Of a stretch of 23,121 bases of DNA, positions 13,620-22,784 are shown piece after piece. Position numbers and translations under genes: made by a program. The DNA is from Zoogloeaceae bacterium. Lineage in GTDB: Bacteria > Pseudomonadota > Gammaproteobacteria > Burkholderiales > Rhodocyclaceae. The notes under the pieces are model-generated. The model was not told the origin of the DNA and did not search any database. It was given only the letters and a program-made list of their open reading frames with translations. Position 1 is the first letter of the stretch, and each line of letters opens with the position of its first letter. The stretch spans positions 1-23,121 of the forward strand of contig JAIRZG010000033.1 in the NCBI GenBank assembly GCA_031267345.1, written 5' to 3'.

Positions 13620-15211
13620 ACCGGATAGAAAATTACCTGCACGAATTTCTGCGCATGCTTTTTGCCAACCGTCGCCTGATCAAGCGCGTGTTTCTGGCGT
13701 TCGCCGTCATTACGCTGTTGCTGCCCCTGATCCTGAAACAGAGTTTCGAGATTACGGCGGAGGTCATCGTGCAATCGAAAAAATTGGCGCAAACCGACTC
13801 CAGCAGCACGGCGCTTGCCTACGATCCCGACCGGTTCATTCCAACTTCGCTGACCGACATGGAAACCGAGAGCAACATTCTGCGTTCGCTGACGCTGATT
13901 CACCAGACGATCTCCGAGTTGCGCGATGAAGGGCGTTACGACCCCCAACCCGCTATTTTTGATCGTTTGCTGTTCAATCCGCTGAGGCGTTTTGTCAGCA
14001 ATCCCTTGCGTACTTATGTCATTAACCCGACGCGCGCGCTGTTCGGCCTGGAAGTCGATCCGGTGCGCGACAGCACGCTCGATGTCTGGACGAAGCAGGC
14101 GAGCGAGCATCTGAAAATTGAAACCCTGCCCGGCTCCAACGTTGTTTCGGTTGTTTATGATTCGTCCGATCCGGCTCTGGGTACGCGCTTCGTCGAACGT
14201 TTGTTGGCGAATTACCTGAAAAATCGCCAATCCCTGCAATCCAACGACCCGCCGGAGTCTTTCTACGAGCAGAAAAAAGCGCAGTACAAAGCACGTCTGG
14301 ATGATCTCGAAAGCCGTCGACAGGCTTTGCTGATAGCGGCGCAAGCCTCCGATCCAAAAGAAGAAATCATCTTTCGCCTGAACGCCATCAACACGGAAGA
14401 GCAGGCGCTCAACCTCTATCGCGATCGCGCTCTGGAAAGCCAGCGCTGGCTCGATTATCTGAAAAAACATCTGGTTTTCGCGCGTAAAGCCGGATTGACA
14501 GACTACATGTTTCCGTTCGCTTTCACCATTACGGCGGATGAAGTCGCTTTTGAAGATCGTGAAATCAAGCGGCTGGGCGAGCAATTGACCGATCAGGTCA
14601 GTCATTACAACGTGGCCATTGAAACCTATCAGGCAAACAGTCTGCCAGTTCTGGAACTAAGCGCGCAGATTGGTCATACCCGTCTGCAATTTCTGAAGGT
14701 GGTGGAAAATCGTATTCAGGAACGCAGCAATGATCTGGAAATCATCCGTTCGGTGATTGCGCAGAAAAACGCGCGTGTCAACGAATACAAGGCGCGTGTG
14801 CGTGCGTTGCAGGAAGTACAGAGCAAGTTGCGCCAGCTGGACACCGAGATCGAAGCCTTGCATCGGGCGTTTTTCGCTTATACCCAACGTTATGAGGAAA
14901 GTCGCGGGCAAAGCCTGATTGACGGCGCGTTATCCAATGCCCGTATCCTGAGCCAACCTTATGAACCCACGGAGCCCGCTTTTCCCAAACCCTTGCAAAT
15001 TATTCCCTTGGGTTTGATTACCGGCCTCTTGCTGGCGATTGCCCTGGGCTATATGCGCGAATTTTTCGATCATCGTTTCAAGCATCCGTTGCAAATCCAG
15101 CAGCATCTCGGTCTGCCGGTGCTGATGGTGATCAACGCGATGGAGGAAACCGTGGACAACCCGCACCGGCGCTGGGGCTGGCAATGGCTATGGCATTGGG
15201 CGCGGCAGTAG
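13616..15211 (+). CDS. Wzz/GumC-type polysaccharide co-polymerase without kinase domain
   Basis: A 531-residue inner-membrane protein with helix 1 at about residues 21-43 and helix 2 at about 462-482. A large periplasmic part between them contains long coiled-coil stretches (for example AQYKARLDDLESRRQALL and NEYKARVRALQEVQSKLRQLDTEIEALHRAF). The Pro-rich motif before helix 2 (YEPTEPAFPKPL) is characteristic of chain-length determinants. After helix 2 there are only about 50 cytoplasmic residues. The BY-kinase half of Wzc is absent and presumably supplied by the separate ATPase two genes upstream. It bridges the polymerase and the Wza channel and sets chain length. It overlaps wza by four bases (ATGA). 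A WGWQWLWHW tail is unusual but short. Family call confident. Confidence 0.93.
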   Translation: MNRIENYLHEFLRMLFANRRLIKRVFLAFAVITLLLPLILKQSFEITAEVIVQSKKLAQTDSSSTALAYDPDRFIPTSLTDMETESNILRSLTLIHQTISELRDEGRYDPQPAIFDRLLFNPLRRFVSNPLRTYVINPTRALFGLEVDPVRDSTLDVWTKQASEHLKIETLPGSNVVSVVYDSSDPALGTRFVERLLANYLKNRQSLQSNDPPESFYEQKKAQYKARLDDLESRRQALLIAAQASDPKEEIIFRLNAINTEEQALNLYRDRALESQRWLDYLKKHLVFARKAGLTDYMFPFAFTITADEVAFEDREIKRLGEQLTDQVSHYNVAIETYQANSLPVLELSAQIGHTRLQFLKVVENRIQERSNDLEIIRSVIAQKNARVNEYKARVRALQEVQSKLRQLDTEIEALHRAFFAYTQRYEESRGQSLIDGALSNARILSQPYEPTEPAFPKPLQIIPLGLITGLLLAIALGYMREFFDHRFKHPLQIQQHLGLPVLMVINAMEETVDNPHRRWGWQWLWHWARQ

Positions 15212-15224
15212 ACCGCAGCAGTAT

Positions 15225-16277
15225 ATGCGCGACGAGATCGTTCATCTCATTCATAGCGGCGGTTTTTATGGCGCCGAACGTATGTTGCTCGATCATTGCC
15301 AATATGTGCCGGGGCGTCACCGGGTGATTTTTCTCGACGCGCCCGATGTCTTGTTGCGGCGCTTTCTCGCCGCTGGCGTGGAGTGCTTCAATGTGCGCGG
15401 CCTCAAGGATTTGCTGCTGGAGTTGCGGCGGCGCCCGGCCTTGATCAACGCGCACAATTTTCGTGGACAGGTTTTCGCCTGGGTGTGCGCGGGCCTTCTG
15501 CAATTGCCGCTGACGCTGACCCAACACGGTTTCACGCCGCGTAGCCGCAAGCAGCGGCTCTACACGCGGATTGCGTTGCGCATGGGCCGCAGTCGCCGGG
15601 TGCGTCGTATCGCCTGTGTGGCGCAGAGCATTGCCGTGTTGTGTATGCGCGCCGGAACCTCGCCCGCAAAACTCGACGTCATTCCCAATGGTTTGCCGCC
15701 ATATGCCGTACCGCCGCGCCAGGTTACTGTGCCGCTGATTGGCTTTGTCGGTCGCCTGAGCGCTGAAAAGGGGCCAGACCTGTTCCTCGACGCCGTATTG
15801 CCACTGTGTCGCCAGCATCCGGAACTTCAGGCCGTGATGCTGGGCGATGGCGCGGAAACGGCGACCCTGCAAGCGCGTATCGACGCCGCTGGTCTGAACA
15901 GGCGCATTCGTCTGGTCGGCTATCAGGACGACATGGCATCGTGGTTTGCGCGGCTGTCCGTTCTGGTGCTGAGTTCGCGCACCGAAGGTACGCCCATGGT
16001 GTTGCTCGAAGCCATGCGCGCTGATGTTCCCATCGTGGCTTTCGCCGTTGGTGGTGTACCGGATATGATTGAAGACGGGATAAATGGTTTGCTCGCATCT
16101 TCTGGCGACACAACGACCCTGTCGGCTCAAATTGACCGTCTGCTCATTGATTCGCAATTCGCTGAACAACTGGCTACCGCAGGCCGTCTTCGCCAAAACC
16201 ATGATTACGATCTCGCCAAACTGGCTGAACGCTGGCGCTGTTTCTATGCGCTCGCCCAGGAGGGCGCGCCATGTTGA
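15225..16277 (+). CDS. GT4-family glycosyltransferase
   Basis: A 350-residue GT-B-fold glycosyltransferase of the GT4 (glycosyl transferases group 1) type. The N-terminal acceptor domain begins VHLIHSGGFYGAERM, a typical glycine-rich start. The C-terminal donor domain shows GFVGRLSAEKGPDLFLDA (R177, K182) and the EX7E motif RTEGTPMVLLEAM (E254 and E262), followed by VAFAVGGVPDMIEDGINGLL. These residues contact the nucleotide-sugar donor. It would add one sugar of the repeat unit on the cytoplasmic face. The ATG at 15225 lies 13 bases after the preceding stop, with no strong Shine-Dalgarno. Its end overlaps the polymerase gene by seven bases. The donor sugar and linkage cannot be read from the sequence. 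Family certain. Confidence 0.93.
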   Translation: MRDEIVHLIHSGGFYGAERMLLDHCQYVPGRHRVIFLDAPDVLLRRFLAAGVECFNVRGLKDLLLELRRRPALINAHNFRGQVFAWVCAGLLQLPLTLTQHGFTPRSRKQRLYTRIALRMGRSRRVRRIACVAQSIAVLCMRAGTSPAKLDVIPNGLPPYAVPPRQVTVPLIGFVGRLSAEKGPDLFLDAVLPLCRQHPELQAVMLGDGAETATLQARIDAAGLNRRIRLVGYQDDMASWFARLSVLVLSSRTEGTPMVLLEAMRADVPIVAFAVGGVPDMIEDGINGLLASSGDTTTLSAQIDRLLIDSQFAEQLATAGRLRQNHDYDLAKLAERWRCFYALAQEGAPC

Positions 16278-17674
16278 TGGTGTTGTCCGGCGGCGGCCTC
16301 ATGGCGCTCGTGTGCCTGTTGTTGCTCGCCAGTCCCTGGCCCTACCTCGCGCCGTTTGTAATTTTCGGCATTTTCGGGTTGATTGCGCTTTCCCGGCGTC
16401 CGGCCTGGGGGTTGCTCGGACTCGTTGTCCTGGCGCCCTTTGAAGGAGTCTTCAAGGAAAGTCTGATTTCCGGCGCCAAAGTGTTGGGCGCTTCGCTGAT
16501 TCTCGTTCTCGCCCTGCAACTGTTGTTGCGCCGCCTGCCCGCGACACGTTTCGCCAGCAACCTCTGGCGACCTTTGGGTTTGTTCCTGTTCTGCATGTTT
16601 TTGAGTACGCTATTCACCGAAAATCTGCTGTATTCCCTGAACAACTGGCGGGAATTGCTCATCGGCATGACATTGTTCGGCATTACCCTGCTGGTGGGGC
16701 GCGACGTCAACATGACGACGCTGTGTCGCCTGATTGCGCTGGCTGTCGCCGTCACTTGCCTGAGCGCGCTCCTTTCGACCGAACATCAGGCAAAGGGACG
16801 CGCCATCGGTCTGTTGCAAGACGCCAATTATTTTGCCCTGTTGATTGCTGTCGCCCTGCCGCCCGCCGCATTACTCGTGCTCCATGCCAAAAAGATAATC
16901 TGGCGTCTGTTCTGGGGCAGCGTTTGTCTCATTCTGCTCGTAGGCATGATCAAGACCGATTCGCGTTCCGGTCTGCTCGTGGTATTGCTGACCTTTGCCA
17001 TCGGCGTCTGGCAGCATCGTGACAAATTGCGGCGGGTGCGCCCGCGCCACCTGGGGTTCGTCATGCTTGGCGCAGCGATTTTTGTGCCGTTGACGTTCGC
17101 TTCCCTGCCGGATGATTACATCGAGCGCGTCAAATCCCTGGGTATGCTCAAATCCGGCGCCGACGTAAAACAGGATACCTCACTTGGTCGTCGCGCCTCT
17201 TATCTGCTGGTCGGCGGACAAATGATCCGCGACAACCCGCTACTGGGGTCAGGTCCCGGTACTTTCCCGTTGCGTTACGGGCTTACCGGTTATGCCAAAG
17301 CCTTTTCCGATGAAATCGGACAGCTTGATATTTTTCGCCGAGCGCACAATACCTATCTGGAAATTTTCAGCGAAATGGGCGTTCCTGCGGGCTTGTTCTT
17401 TGTCAGTCTGATTCTCCTGGCTTTGCGAAATTTTGAACGCGCGCGCAACATTTGGACGCAGAAAGGCGAGCGGGAAAAATCCGATCTCGTTACGCATCTG
17501 GGCTTGAGCATGTTGGCGATGAGCCTGTTTCTGATGTTCCTGAGCATACCCAATCACAAGTACCTCTGGATGCTGCTTGCGCTGTCCAGCGTATTGCGTA
17601 TGCAAGCCGAGGAAACACCATTGAAGGAAGAGGCGCAATTACCGTATCTTCAACAGCATATGATGAAGGATTGA
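16271..17674 (+). CDS. wzy: Wzy/WaaL-type O-antigen polymerase/ligase family protein
   Basis: A 467-residue integral membrane protein with about 10-12 hydrophobic segments. The Wzy_C-type region includes KTDSRSGLLVVLLTF in a membrane segment. It is followed by a large periplasmic loop with RRASYLLVGGQMIRDNPLLGSGPGTF and RRAHNTYLEIFSEMGVPAGLFF (H359). In this family the arginines and histidine in these loops handle the undecaprenyl-diphosphate glycan. As it sits between export genes and a flippase gene, a polymerase role (joining repeat units in the periplasm) is far likelier than lipid A ligation. It overlaps the GT4 gene by seven bases, and eight bases separate it from the acyltransferase gene. 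Family confident; the wzy name is from context. Confidence 0.9.
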   Translation: MLMVLSGGGLMALVCLLLLASPWPYLAPFVIFGIFGLIALSRRPAWGLLGLVVLAPFEGVFKESLISGAKVLGASLILVLALQLLLRRLPATRFASNLWRPLGLFLFCMFLSTLFTENLLYSLNNWRELLIGMTLFGITLLVGRDVNMTTLCRLIALAVAVTCLSALLSTEHQAKGRAIGLLQDANYFALLIAVALPPAALLVLHAKKIIWRLFWGSVCLILLVGMIKTDSRSGLLVVLLTFAIGVWQHRDKLRRVRPRHLGFVMLGAAIFVPLTFASLPDDYIERVKSLGMLKSGADVKQDTSLGRRASYLLVGGQMIRDNPLLGSGPGTFPLRYGLTGYAKAFSDEIGQLDIFRRAHNTYLEIFSEMGVPAGLFFVSLILLALRNFERARNIWTQKGEREKSDLVTHLGLSMLAMSLFLMFLSIPNHKYLWMLLALSSVLRMQAEETPLKEEAQLPYLQQHMMKD

Positions 17675-17682
17675 TTTTTTCC

Positions 17683-19683
17683 ATGTATCAACAAGTTCCT
17701 GCGCATCCTGTTTATCGTCCTGACATCGATGGTTTACGTGCCTTTGCAGTGCTTTCAGTCATGGGGTTTCATGCTCTCCCGCGCTATTTTCCCGGTGGAT
17801 TTATCGGCGTGGATATATTCTTCGTCATTTCTGGATACTTGATTACCCGTATTATTCTCAAAAAATGTCTGGATGGAAATTTTTCTTTTCCCGGTTTTTA
17901 CTATCGGCGCATTCGTCGTATTTTTCCCGCCTTGTTGCTGGTGCTGGTGACAAGCCTGATTGCCGGATATTTTCTTTGTTTTGCCAATGAATTTGTTTAT
18001 TTGGGAATGAATACCGCCGCCGGCATTTTGTTTCTCGCCAATGCTTCACATGCACGAATCGCGGCAAATTACTTCGCGCCCGTGGCTGAACAGTTGCCGT
18101 TGTTGCATTTATGGTCATTAGGCATCGAAGAGCAATTTTACCTGGTTTGGCCGCTAGTGCTGGCATTCATTACCAAACGCCCGCGCTGGATTCTTGCTGG
18201 AATCCTGTCGCTGCTTATCCTGTCATTCATTATTAACATCGCTATTTTCAGAGAACATTCCACTATCGCATTTTATTTGCCTTTCGGTCGTGCCTGGGAA
18301 CTTTTGGCGGGTGGCGCACTTGCTTATGTCGCGCTCAAGCACAAGCCGGGGTATCATGTATCACACTTGTTTTCAATGACAGGTTTTGTTTTTCTCTTGG
18401 GGGCGCTTATTTTTTTGGATCGAACAATTCAGTTTCCAGGTTATGCGGCATTATTACCCGTTGTTGGCACAGTCAGCCTGATTGCCGCAGGGCCGCAGGC
18501 GTTTTTCAATCGCTATGTACTGTCTCGTAAAACCTGGGTCGGCATTGGCTTGATAAGCTTTCCGCTCTATCTTTGGCATTGGCCTTTGTTGGCTTTTCCG
18601 CGCAGTATTGTGGGTGGGGAATCTCCAGATGGATTACGTATTGCAGGTGTTTTCCTAAGTTTTCCGCTGGCTTGGTTGACATATCAATATGCGGAAAAGA
18701 AGCTGCGCTTTCATCCGTGGCGATTCATGCCTTGGTTGCTGTTGGCAACAGGAATCGGAGTTGCGGCATTGGGTGGTTTGATATTCTATGAAAAAGGATG
18801 GCCGGGACGATTTGAATTTACGCGAGATGAAATTCATTCAAACGCTGACCGTGATTGGGAAACAAAAACGCAGGGATGCGCCAGCCGGTTTGCATGGAAC
18901 GGTAACTACTGTCGGGATTTTTCATGGGATGAACCAGACCGGTGGATCGTTTTTACGGGAGATAGCCATACGAATGGGTGGGTACAGGACTTTCCCGCAA
19001 GCAAGGATATGGGGCTGACCATGAACACCGGATTGGTGGCGCTGGCGAAAGATGGTTGTTTGTCATGGCGGGGCATGATTAGCGATGTTCCCAATTGTCC
19101 TTCTTTTGATGATGTGATCGACAGCGTAGGAAAAATAAAGGCGGAACAGATCGTTATAATCGGTCGATATGCATGGGCGTATGAAGGAGGGGGATTTGGC
19201 GCAGAATTCGATGGAAAATATCATCCGGTTGCGTTTAATCTTCCTGACCAGATGCCGGTGAGTGAAAACAAGGCCGCTTTTGTTGCAAGTTTGCGGGCGA
19301 CGCTGGACGCTTGGCGCGTATTGGGGAAAAAAGTCGTTTTTGCGCATCAGACGCCAGAATTGGGGTTTACGCCAATACACAGTTACCGGCCATTCGCGGC
19401 GCAAATTATGCCAGACGCGCTACACCGCATCAGCATCCCACGCGCAATTGTCGAAGAACGCCAATACGGCTATCGTCAAGCTGTAGCAGAAGTTTTGCAA
19501 GATTATCCGGAAGTTCGTGTGTTCGATCCGATGGATGATTTTTGTGATATGCAAAATTGCTACCTCAGAGAAAAAGAGGGCGGCAAGCTGTTCTATTATG
19601 ATGATGATCACTTGGGGTATTACGGCAGTGAACTTCTGCTCAAACGCCTGATTCCTTTTTTACAGAAGGAAGCGCGTAAATGA
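17683..19683 (+). CDS. OafA-type membrane acyltransferase fused to SGNH domain
   Basis: A 666-residue two-part protein from ATG 17683. The open frame extends 77 codons upstream through wzy, but homology begins at YRPDIDGLRAFAVLSVMGFHA. The N-terminal acyltransferase-3 domain has about ten membrane helices and the conserved DGLRA (R19) and FH (H30), then PGGFIGVDIFFVISGYLIT and LHLWSLGIEEQFYL. The C-terminal SGNH-like domain shows FTGDSHTNGW (D427, S428, H429) and the Asp/His pair DDDHLGYYG (D640-D642, H643). Such fusions O-acetylate O-antigen, peptidoglycan or EPS sugars, moving acetyl across the membrane and onto the glycan. The gene is AT-richer and has more A/T-ending codons than its neighbours, suggesting separate acquisition. 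Its stop overlaps the next start by four bases. Family certain; acyl group and target inferred. Confidence 0.93.
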   Translation: MYQQVPAHPVYRPDIDGLRAFAVLSVMGFHALPRYFPGGFIGVDIFFVISGYLITRIILKKCLDGNFSFPGFYYRRIRRIFPALLLVLVTSLIAGYFLCFANEFVYLGMNTAAGILFLANASHARIAANYFAPVAEQLPLLHLWSLGIEEQFYLVWPLVLAFITKRPRWILAGILSLLILSFIINIAIFREHSTIAFYLPFGRAWELLAGGALAYVALKHKPGYHVSHLFSMTGFVFLLGALIFLDRTIQFPGYAALLPVVGTVSLIAAGPQAFFNRYVLSRKTWVGIGLISFPLYLWHWPLLAFPRSIVGGESPDGLRIAGVFLSFPLAWLTYQYAEKKLRFHPWRFMPWLLLATGIGVAALGGLIFYEKGWPGRFEFTRDEIHSNADRDWETKTQGCASRFAWNGNYCRDFSWDEPDRWIVFTGDSHTNGWVQDFPASKDMGLTMNTGLVALAKDGCLSWRGMISDVPNCPSFDDVIDSVGKIKAEQIVIIGRYAWAYEGGGFGAEFDGKYHPVAFNLPDQMPVSENKAAFVASLRATLDAWRVLGKKVVFAHQTPELGFTPIHSYRPFAAQIMPDALHRISIPRAIVEERQYGYRQAVAEVLQDYPEVRVFDPMDDFCDMQNCYLREKEGGKLFYYDDDHLGYYGSELLLKRLIPFLQKEARK

Positions 19684-20639
19684 AAATCAGCGTGGTGATT
19701 CCGATGTTCAACGAGGCGCGCCATATCGGGCGGACGCTTGACAGCATCCGTCGGGCTGCCGACTTCGCCCGGCTCGATTACGAACTGTTGGTGGTGGACA
19801 ACGGCTCCACGGACGCCGGGCCACATATCGCCGCCGAACATGGCGCGCGCGTACTTGAGTATCCCGGCCTGTCCATCGGCGCGCTGCGTAATCGCGGTGC
19901 CGAAGCGGGCAGCGGTGACTGGCTGGCTTTCGTCGACGCCGACATCGAGGCGCCCGACGACTGGCTGGCGATCTGGAAGGATGTGCACGAGCAGCGCCGC
20001 GCCGACGTATTCGCCCTGGAATGCGATGTCCCTGCCGACGCGCCCTGGTTCGCGCGTGTTTGGCAGCGTCGCAAACTGGCCGCTGACCGACGCGAGCGCC
20101 TGCGTGATTGGTTAACGACGCAAAACCTGTGCATGGCGCGTTCCTGGTTCGAGCGTGTCGGCGGCTTCGATGAGCGTCTGCTCACGGTGGAAGACAAGGA
20201 GTTCACCCTGCGCTTGCGGCGGGCGGGGGCGCGTCTGTTGAGTTTGTCTGCGCCAGCGGTTCTGCACTGGGGTTACGAGCAGAGCTGGCGTGAATGGTTG
20301 GGCAAGGAATACTGGCGGCAGAGCAGTCATCTGCGACTCATCCGGGGCAACGTCCGGTTGCGCCTGTTGCGTTTTCCCCTGCTTTGTCTGGGCGTCGCCG
20401 CATTTACGCTGCTTGCCTTGGCGGCGCTGCTGTTCGCGTATCCTTTACTCGCCATTCTTGCGCTGTTGCCGGGTTTGCTGGCGGCATTGGCGCTTTCTCT
20501 GCGGCAAAGCGTCAAATATCGCCAACCCGTTTTTACGCTGCAACTTGCGGGGTTACACTGGTTGCGCCTGCACATGGGAGCCGCAGCCTTGTGCTCCGGC
20601 ATCTGCAAGCGACCTGTACGGAGACCCGGACGTGGCTGA
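19680..20639 (+). CDS. GT2-family glycosyltransferase with C-terminal membrane segments
   Basis: A 319-residue GT-A-fold enzyme. The N-terminal nucleotide-binding start is ISVVIPMFNEARHIGRTLDSI, with VVDNGSTD (D40) and the metal-binding DAD at 86-88 (LAFVDADIEAPDDW). Mid-domain motifs are GGFDERLLTVEDKEFTLRLRRAG, which supplies the catalytic-base region (ED). The last 100 residues contain two or three hydrophobic segments (LLCLGVAAFTLLALAALLFAYPLLAILALLPGL region), so it is probably anchored at the inner membrane next to the lipid-linked substrate. ATG 19680 overlaps the acyltransferase stop (ATGA). Its stop overlaps the GTG start of the next GT2 gene by eight bases. The sugar and linkage are unknown. 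Confidence 0.92.
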   Translation: MKISVVIPMFNEARHIGRTLDSIRRAADFARLDYELLVVDNGSTDAGPHIAAEHGARVLEYPGLSIGALRNRGAEAGSGDWLAFVDADIEAPDDWLAIWKDVHEQRRADVFALECDVPADAPWFARVWQRRKLAADRRERLRDWLTTQNLCMARSWFERVGGFDERLLTVEDKEFTLRLRRAGARLLSLSAPAVLHWGYEQSWREWLGKEYWRQSSHLRLIRGNVRLRLLRFPLLCLGVAAFTLLALAALLFAYPLLAILALLPGLLAALALSLRQSVKYRQPVFTLQLAGLHWLRLHMGAAALCSGICKRPVRRPGRG

Positions 20640-21771
20640 GGCAATTTTCTGGTTTTGTCTGTTTTTGCCCCTCTACGCCTGGGTGGGCTATCCGTTCGTC
20701 CTGGTCGTGTGCGGTCTGTTTGCGCGTCCGCGCAAACCGCCGCCGGAAGCGAATACGCCGCAACCGGTCAGCGTAATTATCGCCGCGCATGACGAAGCCT
20801 CGCATATCGCGCAAAAACTGCACACCCTGTTGTCCCAAGACTATCTGACCGAACTGGAAATCATCGTGGCCAGTGACGGTTCCAGCGACGACACGGTGGC
20901 GCTCGCTCGCGCCATCGACGATTGCCGCATTAAAGTGCTCGACCTGCCGCGACTGGGCAAGGCAGCAGCCCTGAATGCCGCAGTGGGCAAAGCCAGTCAT
21001 GCCATATTGGTGTTTACCGACGCCGATAATCGTTGGCGACACGACACCCTTGCCCATCTCGTAGCGCCCTTTGCCGACGCGGAGGTCGGATGTTGCGTCG
21101 GTAATTGGCAAATCCCCCATGCAGGTCATGCGCTTAGCATCGGCGATCGCCTTTACCGACACTATGAAAATTGGTTGCGCGCGGCGGAAAATCGTCTTGG
21201 GTGCATGGCGTCCGCCGATGGCGCGTTGCTGGCCTTGCGGCGTGAACTGTTTCAGCGTGTGCCCACCGAGGTGACGGACGATTTTTTCCTTTGCACCTGC
21301 GCGCCGGTTGCCGGGAAACGCGTCGTTTACGTGACGCAGGCAAAAGTACTGGACAGCGGCGTGGATACGGTCGGCAATCAACTCCGTCGGCGTATGCGCA
21401 TTACCATTCGCGGTCTGCAAAGTCTGTCCGTGCGGCGTGAACTGATGAATCCGCTGCGACACGGCCTGTACGCTATCGCGCTCATCAGCCACAAGTTGAT
21501 TCGTCGTCTCGCGCCGATACTGCTTGCGCCCTTGCTGCTCTGTAATCTGCTGTTGTGGAACACGGGTGATTTTTATCGCTTCGCCTTGGCGGCGCAACTG
21601 ATCGGCTACGCCATTGGCGTACTTGGACTGCTTGACCACAAGGGGCGTCTGCCCAAACCATTTCGCGTCGCGGGCTTTCTGCTGATAACCCTGGTGGGCA
21701 TGAGCGTCGGCCTCTGGCAATTTTTACGCGGGCGGCGACAGGCGCTCTGGAATCCGCAACAGAACCGGTAA
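20632..21771 (+). CDS. GT2-family glycosyltransferase, membrane-anchored (cellulose/hyaluronan-synthase-like fold)
   Basis: The GTG at 20632 is chosen as start: GGAG lies eight bases upstream and the N-terminal helix begins AEAIFWFCLFLPLYAWVGYPF. The longer open frame runs through the previous gene and is spurious. The product is 379 residues: helix at about 5-29, GT2 domain with VSVIIAAHDEA, IIVASDGSSDD (D82), VFTDADN (D130, D132), SADGALLALRREL and TDDFFL (D216/D217). Two or three C-terminal helices follow. The position of the processive QxxRW motif carries LRRRMRI with RGLQSL, the form common in non-processive EPS GT2 enzymes. It therefore probably adds a single sugar and is unlikely to make a homopolymer. 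Two bases separate its stop from the deacetylase start. Confidence 0.9.
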   Translation: MAEAIFWFCLFLPLYAWVGYPFVLVVCGLFARPRKPPPEANTPQPVSVIIAAHDEASHIAQKLHTLLSQDYLTELEIIVASDGSSDDTVALARAIDDCRIKVLDLPRLGKAAALNAAVGKASHAILVFTDADNRWRHDTLAHLVAPFADAEVGCCVGNWQIPHAGHALSIGDRLYRHYENWLRAAENRLGCMASADGALLALRRELFQRVPTEVTDDFFLCTCAPVAGKRVVYVTQAKVLDSGVDTVGNQLRRRMRITIRGLQSLSVRRELMNPLRHGLYAIALISHKLIRRLAPILLAPLLLCNLLLWNTGDFYRFALAAQLIGYAIGVLGLLDHKGRLPKPFRVAGFLLITLVGMSVGLWQFLRGRRQALWNPQQNR

Positions 21772-21773
21772 TC

Positions 21774-22784
21774 ATGTTGAACGCCGCTACCCTGAAACGA
21801 CTGATTGGGCGCGCCTATCTCGCCTCTCCGTTGGGACATTACGCTTTACGTCAACGCGGGTGCATACTGGTTTTGCATCAGGTGGTGGAAAATGATCGCG
21901 AAGCCGCCTGGCCGCACCGCCGTGGAACGTGCATCGGTCATCAGGCGTTCGAGCGCCTGCTGATCTGGTTGCGGCAACGGTTCCAGTGTGTTGCCCTGGA
22001 AGAACTGCTGCAACAGCCTGACGGCGAGCGTCCGCGCATGGCGCTGACCTTCGACGACGGTTGGCGCGACAATGCCGAACTGGCTTTTCCACTACTGCAA
22101 CGCCATGAAATTCCGGCGAGTATCTTTCTCTCTACCGATTTCATCGGCGATTCAACGCAACCGCCACGGCGCTTCTGGTGGGAAGCCATCGCCGATACGC
22201 TCTGGCGAACGCCGCAGTCTCCCGACGCGCTACGCATACGCGACGCCCTGTGGGCGGATGGCGCGCCAATGCCCGTAAGTCTGTTGCGGCAGGAAGCCAG
22301 CAACTGGCGCAGTCTGGCCATTGCCCGTTACCTGCAAACATTGACCAGACTACCGGCGGAAAAACTGGAGGCCATCACGGCCCTGTTGCCTGCGCCCCCG
22401 TCTGCAAGCACCCTGGATTGGGCGCAGGTGCGGGCGCTGGAAAATTCCGGTCTGGCGCGTTTCGGCCCGCACGGCGCCAGTCACTCGATTCTCACCCGAC
22501 TCGATGACGCCCATCTGGAAGCCGAATTAACGCGCTCGCATACTGCGTTGCGTACGCATTGTCGTCATCCCCTGTCCGTATATTGTTATCCCAACGGCGA
22601 TCACGATGACCGGGTGCGCCACGCGGTCGCCGCCTTTGGCTATCGTTATGCGCTGAGTTCGCAGCTTGGGCTGATCGGCGCCGACAGTATGTCTATGGCA
22701 TTGCCGCGCATCAATGTCGGTTACGTCATCAGCGGTCGGCCGACGCAACTTGCCTGGTCCTTGTTTCGGGGCGCATGGGCATGA
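21774..22784 (+). CDS. NodB-type polysaccharide deacetylase
   Basis: A 336-residue carbohydrate esterase 4-type protein. The NodB signatures are MALTFDDGWRDN with catalytic/metal D94 and D95, and FGPHGASHSIL giving metal-binding H233 and H237. A later region reads VYCYPNGDHDDRVRHAVAAFGYRYALSS. An insert of about 100 residues separates the first and second motifs. There is no signal peptide or clear membrane helix, so it may act in the cytoplasm on a precursor. In this family the usual reaction is removal of N-acetyl groups from amino sugars. It begins with ILVLHQVVEND, a common start in EPS-locus deacetylases. It follows the GT2 gene by two bases and overlaps the flippase gene. Family sure; substrate inferred. 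Confidence 0.9.
   Translation: MLNAATLKRLIGRAYLASPLGHYALRQRGCILVLHQVVENDREAAWPHRRGTCIGHQAFERLLIWLRQRFQCVALEELLQQPDGERPRMALTFDDGWRDNAELAFPLLQRHEIPASIFLSTDFIGDSTQPPRRFWWEAIADTLWRTPQSPDALRIRDALWADGAPMPVSLLRQEASNWRSLAIARYLQTLTRLPAEKLEAITALLPAPPSASTLDWAQVRALENSGLARFGPHGASHSILTRLDDAHLEAELTRSHTALRTHCRHPLSVYCYPNGDHDDRVRHAVAAFGYRYALSSQLGLIGADSMSMALPRINVGYVISGRPTQLAWSLFRGAWA

Noticed and set aside
13610..14605. 331-codon minus-strand open frame opposite the Wzz-type gene
   Set aside because: The plus-strand frame has clear co-polymerase architecture and operon overlaps; the antisense frame shows no domain.
20290..20631. Upstream extension of the second GT2 frame through the preceding gene
   Set aside because: It reads a shifted frame of the first GT2 gene (Cys/Arg-rich); GTG 20632 has a good ribosome binding site and starts the real protein.
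20882..21440. Loss of the QxxRW motif in the second GT2 enzyme as a sign of inactivation
   Set aside because: The RRRMR...RGLQSL form is common in non-processive EPS GT2 enzymes and the catalytic aspartates are present.
20533..21720. 395-codon minus-strand open frame opposite the second GT2 gene
   Set aside because: Low-complexity Gln/His/Arg composition without motifs, and the plus strand carries complete GT2 motifs.
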